NCBI RefSeq assembly: GCF_003086295.3
Contig: NC_092051.1
Coordinates: 80,050,445 to 80,114,444 of the forward strand
Origin: Arachis hypogaea
Lineage: Eukaryota > Streptophyta > Magnoliopsida > Fabales > Fabaceae
Direction: 5' to 3'
Length of the DNA stretch: 64,000 nucleotides
Part shown: positions 1-9,580 of the stretch, one piece after another
How the letters are laid out: every line of letters starts with the position of its first letter
Numbering within the stretch: position 1 is the stretch's first letter
Notes under the pieces: generated by a model
Database searches by the model: none
The model's input: the letters and a program-made list of their open reading frames with translations, nothing else
Told to the model about the DNA's origin: nothing
Translations under genes and position numbers: made by a program

Positions 1-1
1 A

Positions 2-1189
2 GCTGGCACTACTTAGGAAGCTTCTTCTGAAGTAGAAGCTTATGATCCTGATTAACCTACCATGGAGAAGGTGAATTACATGGGAGAACCCTATGGAAAC
101 ACCTACAACCCTTCATGGAGGAAACATCCTAACCTTTCATGGAAGGATGAACAGAAGCCTCAGCAAGGCTTCAATAATAATCAAGGTGGAAGGAACCAAA
201 ATAGGTTCAACAATAGACCATCATTCCCATCTTCTCAAGGGAATATGGAAACCTCTAAGCAAAACCTTTCTAACTTAGTCACTCTGGTTTCCAACCTCTC
301 TAAGACCACCCAAAGTTTCATGAATGAAACAAGGTTCTCCATTAGAAATCTGGATGTACAAGTTGCTCAACTGAGCAAGAGGATCCCTGAGACTCCTTCT
401 GACACTCTTCCTAGTAATACTAAACTAAAACCAAGATAAGAGTGCAAGGCCATTACCACAGAGGTAGAGGCCGAATCTGGATAAATTGGGAAGGCATTGA
501 ACACCAGTGAATAAGGTTTCACTGGGCGTTCAACGCCCACAATGGCAACAAGCCTGGCACTGAACGCTAGTGAGGAACCCCTCACTGGGCATTCAATGCC
601 CATCCTAGCAGCAGAGCTGGCATTAAACGCCAGCCAGGGAGTACTGGCAGAGTGTTCAACACCCAAACATACAGGAACTCTAGCGCTAAACTCCAGTGAG
701 GAACCCCTCACTGGGCGTTCAATGCCCAACCAACCAGGGAAGCTGGCATTGAATGCCAGCAAGGATACCCCTGCTGGGCGTTTAATGCCCAAAATGACAG
801 AGAGACTGGCATTTAACGCCAGTGAGGGTGCACAGCATGGGCGTTTAACGCCCAAGGAGCCAACAGAGCTAGCGTTGAATGCCAGTGGAAGCACACCTCC
901 TAAGTGCTTGATTCCCACTCAAGAAACCCCTATCCAAGAACCGAAGGAAGCTAAGGTTCCCATAAAGACCATAGAGGTTCCTTTGAATGCACTTCTGCAG
1001 TGCATAAGTTCTGATGAACACTCATCCTCTGATGAAGATGAAGACACTAGGAAAGAGCAAGTTGCTTGGTACCTAGGAGCTCTTATGAAGCTGAATGCCA
1101 AGTTATTTGGTACAAAGACTCTGGAGGAAGAACCTCCACTGCTTTCCAAAGAACTCCATGCTTTGGTTCAGCAGAAGCTACCTCAATAG
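2..1189 (+). pseudogene. gag: Element A gag C-terminus and gag-protease linker, broken by stops
   Basis: One frame runs through the segment with in-frame stops (near 17, 56, 438, 481, 511 and 1187). The first part is polar and rich in Asn, Gln and Pro (FNNNQGGRNQNRFNN) and matches the gag tail of element G. From about 540 the frame crosses the palindrome array and reads as repeated LALNAS / TGRSMP-like units. It ends in an acidic stretch (SSSDEDEDTRKEQ) and a conserved block before protease. The nucleocapsid zinc knuckle is not seen here. The structural role is inferred from position and from similarity to G; it is non-functional as it stands. Confidence 0.8.
520..895 (+). repeat. Palindrome array inside the gag-protease linker of A
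   Basis: Short imperfect palindromes alternate between a CTGGCATTNAACGCCAG form and a TGGGCGTTCAACGCCCA form, separated by 10-25 bases. The core is GGCGTTNAACGCC. They lie in frame, so each also encodes a short repeated peptide. The same core recurs in the LTRs and 3' UTR of A, B, D and G. Confidence 0.85.
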
Positions 1190-1936
1190 CTTCCAGATCC
1201 TAGACGCTTTCTGATTCCTTGCACTATAGGCACTATGAGCTTTGACAAGGCTCTGTGTGACCTAGGGTCAAGCATCAACCTCATGCCACTCTCTGTAATG
1301 GAAAAGCTGGGAATCCTTGAGGTACAAGCTGAAAACATCTCATTAGAGATTACAGACAAGACCATGAAGAAGCCATATGGCTTAGTAGAGAATGTCTTGG
1401 TAATGGTTGAAAACTACTACATCCCTGCAAACTTCATAGTCCTGGATATTGGAGAGGATGAAGATGACTCTATCATCCTTGAAAGACCTTTCCTACCCAC
1501 TGCCAATGCTATCATTGATGTGGCTAAGGGAAAACTGACTCTACAACTAGAGGAGGACCACATCTTGTTCAAGATGCATCATCCCTCTCCCTCTAAAAGA
1601 GAGATAACTATGCAACACCTAGTGTTCCAACCCTCTCTTTCTCTGCAGAGCTTCACTGAGCCCCCAAACATCAATTCTAAGTTTGGTGCTGGGTAGCCAT
1701 CAACAAGCTCTAAGCATAAAGGTACTAAGAAGAAAGTACCTAAAGGCTGGAGGGACAAGAAAGTCTCAACTGAAGGCCTCTCACCTGGCATGAGAGTTGT
1801 CTTCACTAAGAAACCAGTCATGGCGCATACAGTGAGTCATGTCCTGTCTTTAGAGCATGTGGAGCTCATTCATGAAAAGATAGGAAGAAAGTTCACTGTA
1901 AGGGGCAAAAATCTTACCCCATACTTACCTCTGTAA
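1190..1936 (+). pseudogene. Element A retropepsin fused to an integrase C-terminal-like tail
   Basis: The first 165 codons or so resemble plant Ty3/gypsy aspartic protease: the active-site block CDLGSSINLMPLSV lies near 1257-1298, and IILERPFLPTANAIIDV matches the flap-distal ILGRPFL block. After a TAG at 1694 the same frame continues with a basic stretch (KHKGTKKKVPKGWRDKK) and then LSPGMRVVF...VLSLEHVELI...GRKFTVRG. That spacing resembles the integrase C-terminus of element B (VTSVSP.CYVELQDIDS..KLIVNGQRIKHYL). No reverse transcriptase or integrase core lies between. Element G has the same fusion, so the arrangement is inherited and not damage unique to A. The integrase assignment of the tail is my inference. 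Confidence 0.7.
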
Positions 1937-1975
1937 GGAGCTAACCGTCAAGCTAGTGATGATAAAGGAGTGCTT

Positions 1976-1993
1976 GTTGGGAGGCAACCCAAC
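1976..1993 (+). other. Post-pol hairpin of element A
   Basis: GTTGGG-AGGCAA-CCCAAC is a perfect 6-bp stem with a 6-base loop, about 40 bases after the last codon. The same structure follows the last pol-type frame in B, C, D, E, G and H with compensated stem changes. Confidence 0.75.
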
Positions 1994-2130
1994 CTTAATT
2001 AATTATTTTCTTTAATTTTATTTTTCTTTTAGTTATTTTTAGGGTAATGATCACATGCATCAGTCAGAACAGAGATAGAAATGTCAAAGCAGTGAAAACA
2101 GAACACTCTGGATGGAGTGTTATTAAAATT

Positions 2131-2240
2131 TGAACGCTAGCCAGGGAGCTCTGGCTGGGCGTCTAACACCCCAAATGCGCAGCATTGCTGGTGTTGAACA
2201 CCAGCCAGGGAGCAGCCCCTGGGCATTCAAACGCCAGTGC
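2131..2240 (+). repeat. Palindrome cluster, 3' UTR of A
   Basis: Decayed copies of the GGCGTTNAACGCC palindrome (GAACGCTAGCCAGGG...CTGGCTGGGCG, GGTGTTGAACACC, GGGCATTCAAACGCC) lie directly after the post-pol hairpin, the same place as in B, D and G. Confidence 0.7.
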
Positions 2241-2607
2241 AAAAGGCAGGGATTCTTAAATTTCTAGCCTCTCAGGACTAGTGGGTCCCACATCATATTC
2301 ACCTACCCCACTTACTTTCACACTACCCCATACACACTTCCCTAAAAATCCTAGCCCAATCACATCAATATCACTTCCCCACAACCATCATAACTCTCAC
2401 CAACCCCCACCCAATTCAAAATCAACTTTTCCACCCAAAACCACACCCATGGCCGAACCTAACCCTAAGCCACTCCTATAAATACCCCCCTTCATCATCC
2501 TTCATACACACACCTCTCATACACTCATAAGCCCCACAGGCCGAGCCCTCTCTCTCCCTCTATCTTCTTCTATTTTCTTCTTCTTCTACTCAATTCTTCT
2601 CTTTATT
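2241..2607 (+). other. Pyrimidine-rich spacer upstream of the 3' ORF
   Basis: C- and T-rich sequence (cacc/tctc runs) with no convincing gene. B and D carry T- or C-rich spacers at the same position. The frame at 2281-2481 is low-complexity Pro/His/Ser and is not supported as a gene. Confidence 0.5.
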
Positions 2608-2645
2608 TTTGCTTGAGGACGAGCAAAGTTTTAAGTTTGGTGTTG
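2608..2645 (+). other. AGGA-loop hairpin plus internal purine-tract-like motif (A, copy 1)
   Basis: TTTGCTTG-AGGA-CGAGCAAA forms a stem (one G-T wobble) followed two bases later by TTTAAGTTTGGTGTT. The second copy of this module abuts the 3' LTR at 4819-4856. Confidence 0.75.
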
Positions 2646-2679
2646 GAAAAGCATAGCTTTTTTCTTTCCATTACCATTC

Positions 2680-3599
2680 ATGGCACCCAAGGTTGGGGAA
2701 TCCTCTAGAAAGAGGAAAGGAAAGGCAATAGCCACCTCCTCTGAATCTTGGGAGATGGAGAGATTCATCACCAAAGCTCATCAAGACCACTTCTATGAAG
2801 TAGTGGCTGAGAAGAAAGTGATCCCTGAGGTCCCTTTCAAGCTCAAGAAGAATGAGTATCCAAAAATCCAAAGAGAGATCCGGAGAAGAGGTTGGGAAGT
2901 TCTAACTAACCCCATTCAAGATGTTGGGATTCTAATGATGCAAGAGTTCTATGCTAATGCATGGGTTACTAAAAACCATGACACTAGTGTGAACCCAAAT
3001 CCAAGGAATTGGAGAACCATGGTCCGAGGGAGAATCTTATATTTCAGCTCGAAAAGTGTGAGATTGGCGTTCAACCTGCATTTAATGCAAGGTGACCTAC
3101 ATCTTTACACTAGGAGAGTCAACTTTGATCAGAGATTGGATCAAGTACTTTTAGACATATGTGTAGACGGAGCACAATGGAAAAGGGATTCCCAAGGCTT
3201 GACCTAAAGCCCATGGCTAGAGGATGGTTGGAATTCATCCAACATTCCATCATCCTCACTAGCAATCGGTCAGAAGTGACTGTTAACAGAGCTATCATCA
3301 TCCATTGCATCATGACTGGAAGTGAGGTGGAAGTACATGAGGTGATTCCTCAAAAATTGTACAAGATAGCTGAGAAGCCTTCTACCAATTCAAGATTGGC
3401 ATTCCCATACCTCATCTGTCATCTATGCAATTCAGCTGGAATTGTCATAAATGGAAACATCTCCATTGGGGAGGACAAGCCCATCACTAAAAAAAGGATG
3501 GAGCAAACTAGAGAGTATACACAAGAGCCTGTGCAGCCGCCTCAGTATGAAATCCCTGAGATACCTCAAGGGATGTATTTTCCTCCTCAAAGCTATTGA
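2680..3599 (+). pseudogene. 3' ORF of A with putative plant transposon-type domain, frameshifted
   Basis: The first frame starts at ATG 2680 (MAPKVGESSRKRKGKAI), has a basic, Ser-rich N-terminus that could act as a nuclear signal, and runs to a stop at 3207. The homologous reading continues in another frame from about 3159 to 3599, so a single frameshift splits it. Blocks such as FYANAW, VRGRILYFSS and ARGWLEFIQHSI resemble the legume family annotated as putative plant transposon protein (from memory, Pfam Transposase_32). It occupies the position of the env-like frame of Athila elements, but I see no signal peptide or membrane segment. B and D keep only fragments. Function unknown. Confidence 0.65.
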
Positions 3600-3639
3600 G
3601 ATCAATGGCAGACTTCTCTTGGAGAACTAAGCACTAACA

Positions 3640-3825
3640 TTGAAGCAATTGAGGATGGAGCATCAAGAGCATTCCACCACCCTCAATGAAATCAGAGAAG
3701 ATCAAAGAGCCATTAGGGAAGATCAAAGGGCTATGAGGGAAGAACAACAAAAGCAAAGGAGTGACATTGAAGAGATCAAGCATCACATAGGATCCTCAAG
3801 GAGGAGTACTAGCCGCCACCATTAA
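3640..3825 (+). pseudogene. Coiled-coil C-terminal tail of the A 3' ORF
   Basis: This frame reads as a charged, heptad-like helix with the repeated unit IREDQRAxREDQRAMREEQ and ends in SSRRSTSRHH. It is probably the end of the preceding frame after a further frameshift or stop near 3600. B (35712-35891) and D (about 56590-56710) keep the same tail, the best-conserved part of the 3' ORF. The repeated REDQRA unit suggests small in-frame duplications. Oligomerisation is an inference from the helix pattern. Confidence 0.6.
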
Positions 3826-4818
3826 AGGTGGATTCGTTCTCTTTATCTCCCTTTCCTGTTATTTTTTTCTGTTTTCTATTATGTTTTGTTTGTTCTCTTA
3901 TTCTTGTTGCATGATCATTTGCATTTATGTTTTATAGCTGTAAAATGTCCCATATATCTCTCACCTTGCTTAAAAGAAAATTTTTATTGAAAAGAATTGA
4001 GAGATACATGATTTTCAAGTTTATAATAAAAATAGTTTAATCATTTTGATGTGGTGGCATTGCTTTTGTTTTCTGAATGTATGAATAAACAGTACATATT
4101 TGAAGTTAGAATTTTAGAATGTTGGCTCTTGAAAGAATGATGATGAAAGTGAAGTATTATTAGTAATTTGAAAAATCCAAAAATTGATTCTTGAAGCAAG
4201 AAAAAGCAGCAAAAAAAAAAAAGCATGCAGAAAAAGCCAATAACCCTTTAAACCAAAAGGCAAAGGTAAAAGGATCCATGGCTTCGAGCATCAGTGGATA
4301 GGAGGGCCGAAAGGAATAAAATCATGGCCTAAGCAGCTCAACCAAGCTATCCCTAACAATGTGCTTGTGGCGTGAAGGTGTCAAGTGAAAAGCTTGAGAC
4401 TGAGCAGTTAAAGTTGTGATCCAAGAAAAAAGAGTGTGCTTAATAACTCTAGACACCTCTATCTGGGGATTCTAACAAAGCTGAATCACAATCCAAAAGG
4501 GTTCACCCAGTTAAAGTGTCTGTGGCATTTATGTATCCGGTGGTAATACTTGAAAACAAAGTGCTTAAGATCATGGCCAAGTCTCTAAAATTTGTGTTCA
4601 AGAATTAAAAAGAACTAAACTAGGAGAGTTAATAATATCATCTGGATTCTAAGTTCCTAAGGATGCCAACATCTATGAGTTTCAATGGATAGTGAGATGC
4701 TAAAACTATCCAGAAGTAAAAAGCTAGTAAGTCCCGCTCATCTAATTGAAACTGAGCTTCATTGAAAACTCTGAACTTTATTGTATCTTAATTTTCTTTT
4801 TATCTTATTGTGTTTTTA
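3826..4818 (+). other. Conserved 3' UTR of A
   Basis: About 1 kb without a coding frame. It aligns by eye with 35892-36953 (B) and 56711-57816 (D): T-rich start, ATTGATTCTTGAAGCAAGAAAAAGCAG, an A-run, then CCCTTTAAACCAAAAGGCAA, GGATAGGAGGGCC and GGTTCACCCAGTTA. Conservation between autonomous and non-autonomous members suggests cis-acting RNA functions. It includes CCGCTCATC at 4734-4742, complementary to the LTR start. Confidence 0.65.
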
Positions 4819-4856
4819 GTTGCTAGGGGATAAGCAACAGTTTAAGTTTGGTGTTG
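4819..4856 (+). promoter_or_regulatory. GGGA-loop hairpin and polypurine-tract region of A (copy 2)
   Basis: GTTGCTAG-GGGA-TAAGCAAC (one mismatch and one wobble) followed by TTTAAGTTTGGTGTTG, ending exactly at the 3' LTR. The place of plus-strand DNA priming should be here, although the tract is not purely purine. Confidence 0.75.
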
Positions 4857-6387
4857 TGATGAGCGGATATTTTATACGCTTTTTGGCATCATTTTCATAT
4901 AGTTTTTAATATGTTTTGTTTAGTTTTTATTAAGTTTTTATATGTTTTAGTGTTAAATCCACATTTTTTTATTTCTACTTTGATTTTGTGTGTTTTTGTT
5001 CAATTTCAGGTATTTTCTGGCTAAAATTGACAAGCTGGAGCAAAAGTCTGATTTAGAGACAGAGAAAGCACCGCAGATGCTGTCCGAATCTGACCTTCTT
5101 GCACTCGAAAGAGCTTTTATGGGGCTACAGATGTCCAAATAGAGCGTTCTCAAAGGCTATGGAAAGCTGACTTCCAGATCTTTCCAGCAATGTGTAATAG
5201 TCTATACTTTTCTTCAGATTTAAAGGCCCAAAACTGGCATCAAACGCCAGCCTCCTACCCCGTTCCAAGCATCATGCGCCCAAAGAGTAGAGACCAGCGT
5301 CCAAACGCCCAGAAAGGATCCCCTAGCCAGCGTTCATTGCCCTAGAGGCCTCAACATGTGGATCTCATCAAAGCTCAGCCCAAACACTCACCAAGTCGGC
5401 CCCAGAAGTTGATTTTAGCACTAAATAGACTGTTCACCCTTACTAGTCATCTGTTTAGTATTTAAGAGTTATTTTACATTCTTCCAGGGAGAGGACATCT
5501 AAATTTTACACCATATTCGAGTTTTACATTCTATTTCCTTTCAGTATGAGTTTTTAAACCTCCTAGGTTGAGGGGAGGAGCCCTGCTGAGTTCTATGAAT
5601 TAATAAAAGTATTACTGTGTCTCTTCGATCCGTGTTTGATTTAATTATAAGATGTATATTCGTTCTTCAACATGGTGAATAGGATGACTAGTGACAAGCA
5701 GCTCTATTCATCATACTAAGACATCGTGCCTGACAAACACCCGTGTCTACTTGGGTTCGTGCGAATACTTCAGTGGAAAGCATTGAACCGCTAGCTTGTT
5801 TATACATCTCTCAGATGGCTAATCCATAACTTCGTTGGGGTCTTCTCGAGACACCAGTTTAGTCGATTTACGGGGAGATTAGGGTCTCTGTGGTAGAGGC
5901 TAGAACCCAAAGATGCAGCATTCTCTGATCCGGAAGATCCGACCTTGTCTGTGGCGTTTTGAGTAGGATCATTAAGGAGAATGGACTGTATGAGCTTCAC
6001 CCTCAATCAGAATAGATCCACACTAACCTTGGGGTTCAGATCTGGAGGAGTATTGACGACCTCTCAATAAAGGTGTTGATCATATACAGCCTGCCATAGA
6101 AGAAATCACTCACAAGCAAAGAAGATAGTAATACCTGAGTTAATTCAGAAAGACAAAGCAACTCTAATCCTTAACCATATTCCCATTCCTGTTCACATTC
6201 CAAATTCACAGATACAAATTACGAATAGCCAGCTCTTCTATCCGCCTGACTAAGACCTGCAAGATAACCATAGCTTGCTTCAAGCCGCAATCCTCGTGGG
6301 ATCGACCCTGACTCGCTCAGGTATTACTTGGACGACCCAGTGCACTTGCTGATACAACTGTACAAAAGTGTGGTGATTCGTGCACCA
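4857..6387 (+). repeat. 3' LTR of element A
   Basis: Starts TGATGAGCGG, ends TTCGTGCACCA, 1,531 bp. The boundaries are set by comparison with B and D, whose LTRs are delimited by target-site duplications. A decayed GGCGTT palindrome cluster lies near 5230-5345. The end carries the family-conserved block ATTACTTGGACGACCCAGTG. Confidence 0.9.
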
Positions 6388-6412
6388 AACACTCATTAGG
6401 GATACCATGTGT

Positions 6413-6457
6413 GCCGTTCAACGGCAGCTTTCTTCCTTGTCTGGCGTTCAATGCCAG
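6413..6457 (-). repeat. Palindrome cluster, 3' UTR of G
   Basis: GCCGTTCAACGGC and CTGGCGTTCAATGCCAG, the same core type as in A, just past the post-pol hairpin in the minus reading direction. Truncated by the insertion of A. Confidence 0.75.
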
Positions 6458-6565
6458 CAAGGGACCTACTCCAGGGTGTTCTGTTTCCAGTTTTGACTGT
6501 CACTGTTTTAGTTCTAACTACCGCACATGATCACAAACCTAAAGAAATCATTATGTAAAATAAAT

Positions 6566-7406
6566 TTAAAGAAAAACAGAAAAATAACTATTTATGGTTG
6601 GGTTACCTCCCAACAAGCGCTTCTTTAACGTCACTAGCTTGACAGTTAGCTCCTTACAGAGATGATAGTCGCTCAGAATTTCACCCCTTACAGTGAACTT
6701 CTTGCCTGTACTCTCATGGATGAGCTCCACATGCTCTAGAGATAGGATCTTGTTCACAGTATATGGAATGACTGGGTTGTCAGTGAAGACAACTCTCATG
6801 CTAGGTGAGAGGCCTTCAGTAGGGATCTTCTTGTCCCTCCTACCTTTAGATACTTTCTTCTTAGTACCAGTGTTCTTAGTGCTTGATGATGGCCACCCAA
6901 CACCAAACTTAGAGTTGGTGTCTGGGGGCTCTGTATAGCTTTACACTGAGAGAGGGTTGGAACACTAAGTGTTGCACAACTATCTCTTTTCTGTCAGAGG
7001 GAGAGTTGGGGCTAGGCATCTTGAACAAGATGTGGTCCTCCCATAACTGTAGAATCAGCTCTTCCTTTGCTACATCAATGATGGCATTGGCAGTGGCTAG
7101 GAAGGGTCTTCCAAGGATGATGGATTCATCCTCTTCTTCCCCAGTGTACAAGATTATAAAATCTGCAGGGACGTAAAAGTTTTCAACCTTTACTAGAACA
7201 TCCTCTACCAGACTATATGCCCTTTTCATTGACTTGTCTGTCTTCTCTAGTGAGATTCTTTCAGCTTGTACCTCAAAGATTCCTAGCCTCTCTATTACAG
7301 AGAGTGGCATAAGGTTTATGCTTGAACCTAGGTCACACAAAGCCTTTTCAAAGGTAATGGTGCCTATGGTGTAAGGAATCACAAAGTGTCTGGGATTTGG
7401 CAGCTT
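6566..7406 (-). pseudogene. Element G retropepsin with integrase C-terminal-like tail
   Basis: The protease section (7382-6909) has the active-site block CDLGSSINLMPLSV and ILGRPFLATANAIIDV. After a frame change the reading continues 6799-6566 with MRVVF...ILSLEHVELIHE...KKFTVRGEIL and runs through the hairpin as LLGGNPTINSY. The order protease, basic spacer, VELI/KFTVRG tail equals that of A. A stop (TAG, where a CAG codon would be expected) separates linker and protease near 7407. The enzyme would cleave gag precursors; this copy is defective. Confidence 0.75.
6597..6614 (-). other. Post-pol hairpin of element G
   Basis: On the minus strand GTTGGG-AGGTAA-CCCAAC, a 6-bp stem, preceded by AAGAAGCGCTT as in B and D. 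The loop differs from A at one base (AGGTAA against AGGCAA). Confidence 0.75.
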
Positions 7407-7897
7407 CTAAGGAAGTTTCTTTTGAACCAAGGCATTGAGTTCCTTGGTGAGCACTGGAGGTTCTTCCTCCAATGTCTCTATTCTAAATAACTTGGCATTT
7501 AGCTTTATCAGGACTCCTAGGTAACGAGCAACTTGCTCTTCCCTAGTTTCCTCTTCCTCATCAGAGGAGGAGTGATCTTCATAATCCATAATTTGCAACA
7601 AGGCATTCAATGGAACTTCTATGGTCTCTTCTTTGGGCGTTGAACGCCCAGTAAGGATTCCCTTACTGGCGTTCAATGCCAGTAATGGCTCCTCTTTAGG
7701 CGTTGAATGCCTAGTAAGGACTTCCTTACTGGCGTTCAATGCCAGAGCATCCCCTTCAGATTCGGCCTCAACTTCTACAGCGATGGCCTTGCACTCTTCC
7801 CTCGGGTTAACTTCAGTGTTACTTGGGAGAGTGTTAGGAGGAGTCTCAGGGATTCTCTTGCTCAGCTGACCAACTTGTACCTCCAGATTTCGGATTG
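7407..7897 (-). pseudogene. gag: Element G gag C-terminus and linker (second part)
   Basis: Continues the gag that breaks off at 17873 once H and one copy of its AGGAC duplication are removed. Reads an acidic EVEAES block, then LALNAS / TGRSTPK units over the palindrome array, an acidic SSSDEEEETREEQ stretch and the block before protease. Collinear with 442-1189 of A. Confidence 0.75.
7632..7745 (-). repeat. Palindrome array in the G gag-protease linker
   Basis: Alternating GGGCGTTGAACGCCC and CTGGCGTTCAATGCCAG palindromes, shorter than the array in A but at the same coding position. Confidence 0.8.
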
Positions 7898-7902
7898 AGG
7901 AC

Positions 7903-9295
7903 TGAAGAACTGAAGATTGATGGTTTAGAAGTTATAGTAAACTCTCATTGCAAGTATAGTTACTAAACCAAGCAATCAACCTTTCTTACAAAAGTTTTGG
8001 TTATCACAAGTAACAAACCCCTTTAAAATTGATAACCGAGTATTTAAACCTCGGGTCGTCTTCTCAAGGAATTGCAGGGAAGTATGTTCTTATTATTGAT
8101 TATGAGTCTTGTAAATTGGGGGTTTTGAAAGTAAGGAACCAGTATCTTAAATGATAAGAAAAATAGAATAGTAATAATAAAATAAACTCTTGGCAAGGTA
8201 TTAGAATTGAAAGTCTTATCCTTATCAATTGTGATGAGAATTAGATTTTAATCCCACTTTGTTAACCTCTAACTATAAAGGTAAATCAAGTGGATTAATT
8301 AGCTTAATCCTCAGGTCCTAGTCAATTCCTAGTCAATTGTTTTATTTCAACCACTGCTTTATTTGACAGCTCAAGTATTACTAATTACTTAACCAAAGCC
8401 AAAAGGGAAGAGAATCTACTCGAATGAAAATAATTTGGATAAATCGAAAGCATTCATAGCATAAATAAAACAATCATAAACTGAAATACCTCAAATAACA
8501 TTAATTAAGAGAATCATATGTAACATGGAAGAGTTCATAAATTAAATTGAAAATAAATAAAAGAAACATTGAACCTGATAAAAAGAAACAATCCTGAAAG
8601 CAAAGAAATCCTAAATCCTAATCCTAAGAGAGAGGAGAGAACCTCTCTCTCTAAAAACTACATTTAAATCCTAAAATTGTGTATTGTGAGCTTGTTATCA
8701 TGAATGAATAGATTCTCTCACTTTATAGCCTCTAATCTGTGTTTTCTGGGTCGAAAACTGGGTCGAAAAGAGCCCAGAAATCGCTGGAGAAGAAAACTGC
8801 CACGCTGATTTTCGGAACTGCGATGTGTCCGCGTGGAGCGCGTGTTCGTGTCACCTAGCGCCAGGGTAACTATGGCATATTATATATCAAATCGAAGCCC
8901 CGGATGTTAGCTTTCCAACGCAACTAAAATCGCATCGTTTGGACTTCTGTAGCTAAAGTTATAGCCGTTTGAGTGCGAAGAGGTCAGGCTGGACAGCTTA
9001 GCAATTTCTCCAACTTCTTGTATTCCTTCCACTTTTGCATGCTTCCTTTCCATCCTCTGAGCCATTCCTGCCCTGTAATCTCTGAAATCACTTAACACAC
9101 ATATCAAGGCATCTAATGGTAATAAGAGAGGATTTAAACATAGGGAACTTAAGGCCAAAGAAGCATGTTTTCAATCAAAGCACATAACTAGGAAGGCAAA
9201 TGTAAACCCATGCAAATAGTATGAATAAGTGGGTAAAGAGTTGATAAAAACCACTCAATTGAGCACAAGATAAACCATAAAATAGTGGTTTATCA
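7903..9295 (-). repeat. 3' LTR of element H
   Basis: 1,393 bp, nearly the same as the LTR at 16455-17867. In the minus reading it begins TGATAAACCAC and ends CAGTTCTTCA. The boundary is confirmed by the AGGAC duplication. Confidence 0.9.
9269..9294 (-). other. LTR-terminal hairpin of H (3' LTR)
   Basis: GATAAACCA - 8-base loop - TGGTTTATC, a perfect 9-bp stem beginning at the second base of the LTR. Repeated at 17841-17866; element C has the compensated version ending CCC/GGG. Confidence 0.8.
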
Positions 9296-9333
9296 ACCTT
9301 CCCACACTTAAACTATAGCATGTCCTCATGCTA
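9296..9333 (-). promoter_or_regulatory. AGGA-loop hairpin and polypurine tract of H
   Basis: Minus strand: TAGCATG-AGGA-CATGCTA (7-bp perfect stem), then TAGTTTAAGTGTGGGAAGGT abutting the LTR. Same layout as A, B, D and E with a different stem sequence. The purine-rich GTGTGGGAAGGT is a plausible polypurine tract. Confidence 0.8.
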
Positions 9334-9542
9334 AGCTCAAGAGAAGCTATAAAGATGAAGAGGAATGGTAGATTAATATGAAATGCAACCTATCTATATG
9401 AATGCAACTACATGCAAAATGTTTCTACCTACTTAGTTAAAAGTAAACAAATCCTTCAAGAAGAAATATGAACTGGATTTCACTAATTCAAATCATGAAA
9501 ATTGGTACATGCGAAATTGCTACTCAGATTAGGTTGTAAAAT
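9334..9542. other. 3' UTR of H, no gene seen
   Basis: AT-rich sequence between the polypurine module and fragment I. No coding frame or repeat recognised. Confidence 0.5.
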
Positions 9543-9558
9543 TATTTGTTCGTTCTTT

Positions 9559-9575
9559 CCCTGGCAATGGCGCCA
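9559..9575 (-). other. Primer-binding site of fragment I
   Basis: Minus strand TGGCGCCATTGCCAGGG, 5 bases inside the LTR end. Close to the complement of the tRNA-Asp 3' end used by Athila-type elements. Confidence 0.75.
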
Positions 9576-9580
9576 ACAAC

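Larger units (their letters stand above)
1..6387 (+). mobile_element. Element A: partial non-autonomous Athila-like Ty3/gypsy retrotransposon
   Basis: The 5' LTR, primer site and gag start lie left of the window. What remains, in order: gag C-terminus, a linker full of palindromes, retropepsin, an integrase C-terminal-like tail, a hairpin, a palindrome cluster, a hairpin plus purine-tract-like module, a 3' open frame with a plant transposon-type domain, a 3' UTR, a second module and the 3' LTR. No reverse transcriptase, RNase H or integrase core is present. LTR and 3' UTR match elements B and D. It is inserted in element G, whose minus-strand sequence resumes at 6388; the AACAC after the LTR would be one copy of the target duplication, the other being outside the window. 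Confidence 0.85.

Noticed and set aside
2680..3825. Envelope gene of an Athila-type element.
   Set aside because: No hydrophobic signal or transmembrane stretch in either frame; the sequence reads as a soluble basic/coiled-coil protein.
8907..9158. 83-codon minus-strand frame, also at 17479-17730.
   Set aside because: Located in both LTRs of H, hence duplicated with them; no start context, domain or further support.
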